Assembly: GCA_016213345.1 (NCBI GenBank)
Contig: JACRAO010000252.1
Location: 1-8,234, forward strand
Reading direction: 5' to 3'
Length of the DNA stretch: 8,234 nucleotides
Source: Bdellovibrio sp.
GTDB taxonomy: Bacteria > Bdellovibrionota > UBA1018
This document shows, piece after piece, positions 5,432-8,234 of this stretch. Under the pieces are notes generated by a model. That model ran no database searches and had not been told where the DNA came from. It saw only the letters and a list, made by a program, of their open reading frames with translations. Made by a program: the position numbers and the translations under genes. Position 1 is the stretch's first letter. Each line of letters opens with the position of its first letter.

Positions 5432-5884
5432 ATGCTATCGCCAAAAAAAGTAAAATATCGAAAACAGCAAAAAGGTAGGATGAGAGGGAAGGCGACACGA
5501 GGCAATACCCTGTTTTTTGGAAATTATGGACTCCAGGCCACTGAGTGTGGACGGATTACTTCAAAACAGCTTGAAGCGGCTCGTGTAGCTATGACTCGTT
5601 ATGTTAAACGAGGAGGTAAAATTTGGATTAGGATTTTTCCGGATAAACCTCTAACTAAAAAACCTGCCGAGACCAGAATGGGATCCGGTAAGGGTAATGT
5701 TGAAGAATGGTGTGCAGTGATTAAGCCAGGTAGGCTGATTTTTGAAATGTCAGATATTACACAAGTAGAAGCTTTTGAGGCTTTGAGGTTAGCGGATCAT
5801 AAATTACCAATCCAGTGTAAACCAATTGCTCGGAGTGCCTTAGTGACCGAAACTAAGAAGGAGATTATTAAGAATGTCATCTAA
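5432..5884 (+). CDS. rplP: 50S ribosomal protein L16
   Basis: L16 binds the A-site region of 23S rRNA and is a late assembly protein. The sequence begins MLSPKKVKYRKQQKGRMRGK, followed by FGNYGLQA, ITSKQLEAARVAMTRYVKRGGK, IWIRIFPDKPLTKKPAE and RMGSGKGNVEEW. Arg82 in TRMGSGKG corresponds to the arginine hydroxylated in E. coli L16 by YcfD/RoxA; whether this organism has such an enzyme cannot be seen. At 150 residues it is about 10 longer than usual, ending in a basic, Ile/Lys-rich tail. AGGAG (5417-5421) lies 10 nt from the ATG. Its last 11 nt overlap the start of rpmC. Confidence 0.97.
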   Translation: MLSPKKVKYRKQQKGRMRGKATRGNTLFFGNYGLQATECGRITSKQLEAARVAMTRYVKRGGKIWIRIFPDKPLTKKPAETRMGSGKGNVEEWCAVIKPGRLIFEMSDITQVEAFEALRLADHKLPIQCKPIARSALVTETKKEIIKNVI

Positions 5885-6083
5885 ACGTTTTAGTGAATTA
5901 AAAAATCTGACCAAAGAAGAGCTTGATACAAAACTACGAGAGTTGGAAAAAGAACTTTTTCAGGCAAAGATGAAGAGAGCCAGTGGCCAACTTGAAAATT
6001 GGTCATCTATTTGGAGTATGCGGAAGGATTTGGCAAGAATGAAAATGTTAGAAATGCAAAAAACTAATGCGACAAAACTGTAA
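5874..6083 (+). CDS. rpmC: 50S ribosomal protein L29
   Basis: L29 is a small helical protein next to L23 at the tunnel exit. The 69 residues match the family: an N-terminal FSELKNLTKEELDTKLREL helix, the LF-x-AKMKRASGQLEN turn around residues 29-42, and a second helix with MRKDLARMKMLEM. The start at 5874 is set by AAGGAG (5858-5863), spaced 10 nt, inside rplP. The gene begins within the last codons of rplP (11-nt overlap), which suggests translational coupling. It is followed by rpsQ after 17 nt. Confidence 0.95.
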   Translation: MSSKRFSELKNLTKEELDTKLRELEKELFQAKMKRASGQLENWSSIWSMRKDLARMKMLEMQKTNATKL

Positions 6084-6100
6084 TGTGAGGATCAAATAAA

Positions 6101-6457
6101 ATGGTAGTTGAAAGTAAAAAACCTCTTCAAAAGAGGAGAGTTTTAGTTGGAACAGTGGTTAGCAATAAAATGAAAAAGACCATAGTGGTCAAGGTAGATC
6201 GAAATGTTAAGCATGGATTTTATAAAAAATATGTCACTCTATTTGAACGTTTTAAGGCTCATGATGAGAAAAACGAAGCCCAGCCTGGAGATTTGGTTTC
6301 TATTATTTCTTCGCGTCCTTTGAGTCGTGAGAAAAGATGGGCATTAAGAGAAATATTAAGGCGTGGTAATCGTTTGGCTGTCGAATTGGATCAACAGCCA
6401 TTAAAAGACGAGACTGTTCTCATTAAACAAGAAACTAAAATTTTGGAGACATCATGA
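6101..6457 (+). CDS. rpsQ: 30S ribosomal protein S17 with C-terminal extension
   Basis: S17 is a primary 16S rRNA-binding protein of the 30S body with an OB fold. Landmarks are RRVLVGTVVSNKMKKTIVV, HGFYKKYV, FKAHDEKNEAQPGDLVSI and SRPLSREKRWALREIL. The family usually ends just after the last motif (~85-90 residues). Here about 30 further residues (88-118) carry a mixed charged and hydrophobic sequence, possibly with a short beta strand or helix. GAGG (6087-6090) is 10 nt from the ATG. The stop overlaps the rplN start as ATGA, so the S10-type block runs directly into the spc-type block with no room for a separate terminator and promoter. Confidence 0.96.
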   Translation: MVVESKKPLQKRRVLVGTVVSNKMKKTIVVKVDRNVKHGFYKKYVTLFERFKAHDEKNEAQPGDLVSIISSRPLSREKRWALREILRRGNRLAVELDQQPLKDETVLIKQETKILETS

Positions 6458-6822
6458 TTCAGATGAAAACGGTGTTAGATGTGGCTGATAATACTGGTGC
6501 AAAGCGTGTGCAGTGTATTAAAGTTTTAGGTGGAAGTCGCAGTAAGTATGCAAGTGTAGGGGATGTCATAGTAGTGACAGTAAAGGACGCCACACCCACA
6601 GCAAAAGTAAAAAAAGGTGAAATTTTAAAAGCAGTTGTTGTAAGGACTAAAAAAGAAATTAATCGCAATGATGGAACTTATATTCGTTTTGATACAAATT
6701 CTGCTGTTTTAATTAATGCTCAAAGTGAACCCATAGGAACACGTATTTTTGGACCGGTAGCTAGAGAGTTAAGAGCTAGGGCTTTTACAAAAATTATCTC
6801 TCTTGCACCTGAAGTGTTGTGA
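6454..6822 (+). CDS. rplN: 50S ribosomal protein L14
   Basis: L14 binds 23S rRNA, contacts L19 and 16S rRNA in an intersubunit bridge, and is the site where silencing factor RsfS binds in other bacteria. The 122 residues match the family exactly in form: MIQMKTVLDVADNTGAK, then CIKVLGGSRSKYASVGDVI, KVKKGEILKAVVVRTKKEINR, GTYIRFDTNSAVLIN, and GTRIFGPVARELR near the end. GGAG (6445-6448) lies 5 nt before the ATG, inside rpsQ, and the start overlaps the rpsQ stop by 4 nt. The next gene, rplX, begins 7 nt downstream. Confidence 0.98.
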   Translation: MIQMKTVLDVADNTGAKRVQCIKVLGGSRSKYASVGDVIVVTVKDATPTAKVKKGEILKAVVVRTKKEINRNDGTYIRFDTNSAVLINAQSEPIGTRIFGPVARELRARAFTKIISLAPEVL

Positions 6823-6829
6823 GGATTTT

Positions 6830-7201
6830 ATGTTAGATAATCAAGTTTTTAATATGAATATTAAGAAAAATGACCAAGTAAAAGTCATTTCTGGTAGAGA
6901 CAAGGGAAAAAGCGGGAAGGTTTTAAGAGTTCTAGGAAAAACCGGTAGAGTATTGGTAGAAAAAATTAATTTGGTAAAAAAGCATGCCAAGCCTACACAA
7001 AAAAATCCTCATGGTGGTTTTTTAGATAAGGAATTGTCTATTCATTATTCAAATATTCTGTTGTTATGCCCAAAGTGCAATAAGGGTGTGAGACATGGGA
7101 AAAAATGGATCGAAGTCATGTCAAAAAAGACCAAGTCCATGCAAAAACAAAAGGTCAGATATTGTAAACATTGTGGAGAAACTTTAGATACAGTTTCATA
7201 A
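6830..7201 (+). CDS. rplX: 50S ribosomal protein L24, zinc-ribbon type
   Basis: L24 is an assembly-initiating protein at the tunnel exit. The KOW-type N-terminal region reads MNIKKNDQVKVISGRDKGKSGKV with the ISGxDKGK motif, followed by INLVKKHAKPTQ, HGGFLDKE and IHYSNILL. The C-terminal part has two cysteine pairs, C80-x2-C83 and C112-x2-C115, a zinc-ribbon form seen in many L24 proteins. The ATG at 6830 gives 123 residues and has GAGG (6821-6824) 5 nt upstream. A second ATG at 6854 aligns with the usual L24 N-terminus but has no ribosome binding site, so the protein probably carries 8 extra N-terminal residues. An upstream in-frame TTG at 6803 would overlap rplN and lacks support. Confidence 0.95.
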   Translation: MLDNQVFNMNIKKNDQVKVISGRDKGKSGKVLRVLGKTGRVLVEKINLVKKHAKPTQKNPHGGFLDKELSIHYSNILLLCPKCNKGVRHGKKWIEVMSKKTKSMQKQKVRYCKHCGETLDTVS

Positions 7202-7217
7202 TGGAGGTTATTGAAAA

Positions 7218-7949
7218 GTGGGTTCGACTAAAATGAAAACTAATATGAAAGACGACAAGAAAGATAATGCTAAAAAGCAGACAGAAGAAACGAAAGCTAA
7301 GCCCGAGGCAAAGAAAACTCACAGTGCTAAGGGTAAGGCTGCTAAAGTAGATTCTGGTCCTACTATAAAAATTGAAGCTCCTGGAGAGACTAGGATTTCG
7401 CCTTCCAAACCATCGCGTTTGTTGACGTTATATAGGGAAAAAGTAATACCTTTGGTTATGAAAGAATTTGAATTTACAAATGCCATGCAGGTCCCAAGGT
7501 TTACTAAGGTGGTTCTCAACTGCGCTGTAAATGATGCGGTAGCTAACCCAAAAGTTTTAGATAATGCTTTAGAAGAGTTTATGTCAATTGCAGGACAAAA
7601 AGCTGTTTTGACTAGAGCAAAAAAATCTATTGCTACGTTTAAGGTGCGAAAGGGCTTGCCGGTAGGTGTGACTGTAACATTGAGGCGCGCACGAATGTAT
7701 GAGTTTTTAGATCGAATGCTGAATGTGGCACTTCCACGGGTGCGAGATTTTAAGGGCTTGAGTCCAAAATCATTTGATGGAAGAGGAAGTTATTCATTGG
7801 GAATTCGGGAACAAATTATTTTCCCAGAAGTAAATTATGACAAGATAGATAAGATTCGTGGCTTTACAGTCACTATTGGAACTACTGCTAGAAAAAGTGA
7901 GCATGCCAGGGCAGTGCTTGCCGCATTAGGAATGCCATTTAGAAAATAA
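7218..7949 (+). CDS. rplE: 50S ribosomal protein L5 with Lys-rich N-terminal extension (GTG start)
   Basis: L5 binds 5S rRNA and forms part of the central protuberance. The conserved core runs from about residue 66 to the end (~179 residues, the normal length): SRLLTLYREKVIPLVMKEF, NAMQVPRFTKVVLN, GQKAVLTRAKKSIATFKVRKG, PVGVTVTLRRARMYEFLDR, LPRVRDFKGL, FDGRGSYSLGIREQIIFPE and RGFTVTIGTTA. Before it lie ~64 residues rich in Lys, Ala, Glu and Thr, likely disordered and basic. GGAGG (7203-7207) is 10 nt from the GTG at 7218 and supports it; ATG codons at 7233 and 7245 are alternatives that trim only 5 or 9 residues. The usual NMGVGEA-like motif reads NCAVNDA. The gene lies 16 nt after rplX and 12 nt before rpsN. 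Confidence 0.94.
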   Translation: MGSTKMKTNMKDDKKDNAKKQTEETKAKPEAKKTHSAKGKAAKVDSGPTIKIEAPGETRISPSKPSRLLTLYREKVIPLVMKEFEFTNAMQVPRFTKVVLNCAVNDAVANPKVLDNALEEFMSIAGQKAVLTRAKKSIATFKVRKGLPVGVTVTLRRARMYEFLDRMLNVALPRVRDFKGLSPKSFDGRGSYSLGIREQIIFPEVNYDKIDKIRGFTVTIGTTARKSEHARAVLAALGMPFRK

Positions 7950-7961
7950 GGAGATAATGAT

Positions 7962-8147
7962 TTGTCTACATTAGCAAAAATACAAAAAATTGGAAAAAAG
8001 CTAAAATTCAAGGTGCGTATAAAAAGACGTTGTCCTATTTGCGGAAGAGCAAGGGGATATTACAGGAAATTTGATTTGTGTCGTTTGTGTTTGAGAGATT
8101 TAGCACTCAAAGGTCAGCTTCCTGGTGTTGTGAAGTCGAGCTGGTAA
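7962..8147 (+). CDS. rpsN: 30S ribosomal protein S14, zinc-binding short type (TTG start)
   Basis: S14 is a late-assembling protein of the 30S head. The 61 residues are the short type, with zinc ligands C24, C27, C40 and C43 in RRCPICGR and DLCRLCLRDLA, and the family ending KGQLPGVVKSSW. The usual longer, zinc-free S14 has about 100 residues. The TTG at 7962 has GGAG (7950-7953) 8 nt upstream and gives the standard length, with no in-frame ATG nearby. An ATG at 7957, closer to the same Shine-Dalgarno sequence, is in another frame and stops after five codons. The gene ends 15 nt before rpsH. Confidence 0.95.
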   Translation: MSTLAKIQKIGKKLKFKVRIKRRCPICGRARGYYRKFDLCRLCLRDLALKGQLPGVVKSSW

Positions 8148-8162
8148 GAGGAGGAAATTAGT

Positions 8163-8234
8163 ATGAGCATGACAGATCCAGTAGCAGATTTACTGACTAG
8201 AATAAGAAATTCAAATGGTGAACGACATGAAAAA
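8163..8234 (+). CDS. rpsH: 30S ribosomal protein S8, partial (5' end only)
   Basis: The ATG at 8163 starts a frame open to the window edge (24 residues). The sequence MTDPVADLLTRIRNSN with its leading Met-Ser is the typical N-terminus of S8, a 16S rRNA-binding protein of the 30S body that also regulates the spc operon in E. coli. AGGAGG (8149-8154), 8 nt upstream, is a strong ribosome binding site. A second ATG at 8169 would give the more common MTDP start. Position after rpsN agrees with the classical spc order, in which rplF normally follows. Confidence 0.93.
   Translation, partial: MSMTDPVADLLTRIRNSNGERHEK

Noticed and set aside
6803..6829. Upstream TTG start for rplX
   Set aside because: It lies inside rplN without a ribosome binding site, while ATG at 6830 has GAGG 5 nt upstream.
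1..8234. Mobile element, CRISPR, toxin-antitoxin or other accessory system
   Set aside because: Apart from the lipoprotein gene, all coding space is accounted for by ribosomal protein genes in classical order. No terminal repeats, transposase or spaced repeats are visible.

Overview
This window is the S10–spc ribosomal protein gene cluster of an AT-rich bacterium. It holds fifteen complete ribosomal protein genes and the start of a sixteenth, all on the + strand, in the classical order S10-L3-L4-L23-L2-S19-L22-S3-L16-L29-S17-L14-L24-L5-S14-S8. A divergent lipoprotein gene precedes them on the - strand. Zinc-type S14 (two CxxC pairs), L24 with a CxxC...CxxC zinc knuckle, the L3 sequence around SLGSIGNRADPG, and polar tails on several proteins would suit a deltaproteobacterial or Bdellovibrionota-like Gram-negative. 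I make that assignment from memory of family sequences and hold it weakly.

Layout. 1-604 (-) is the 5' part of a gene for a predicted lipoprotein, cut by the window edge. 605-885 is a divergent intergenic region with a good sigma70-type promoter for the lipoprotein gene, a weaker promoter candidate for rpsJ and a hairpin just before the rpsJ start codon. 886-1197 is rpsJ. 1198-1384 is an unusually long gap inside the operon, filled with a duplicated hairpin, a longer third hairpin and a palindrome close to the rplC ribosome binding site. 1385-8234 is a tightly packed run from rplC to rpsH, with short gaps or overlaps, no internal terminator that I can see, and Shine-Dalgarno sequences that often lie in the end of the preceding gene. 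rpsQ and rplN overlap by 4 nt, so the S10 and spc units are joined.

Function. The large-subunit proteins (L2, L3, L4, L5, L14, L16, L22, L23, L24, L29) and small-subunit proteins (S3, S8, S10, S14, S17, S19) are presumably co-transcribed to give balanced synthesis. The cores are conserved. The unusual parts are additions: an N-terminal extension on L3 (~37 aa), a KEELQ repeat at the L4 C-terminus, an Ala/Pro-rich S19 tail (~35 aa), a S17 tail (~30 aa) and a Lys-rich N-terminal extension on L5 (~64 aa).

I see no mobile element, CRISPR array, RNA gene or accessory system. The best candidates for something undescribed are non-coding: the duplicated hairpins and mutually exclusive pairings between rpsJ and rplC, and the hairpin leader of rpsJ, which has no recognisable Shine-Dalgarno sequence. 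Either could be an autoregulatory mRNA element, but that is inference.
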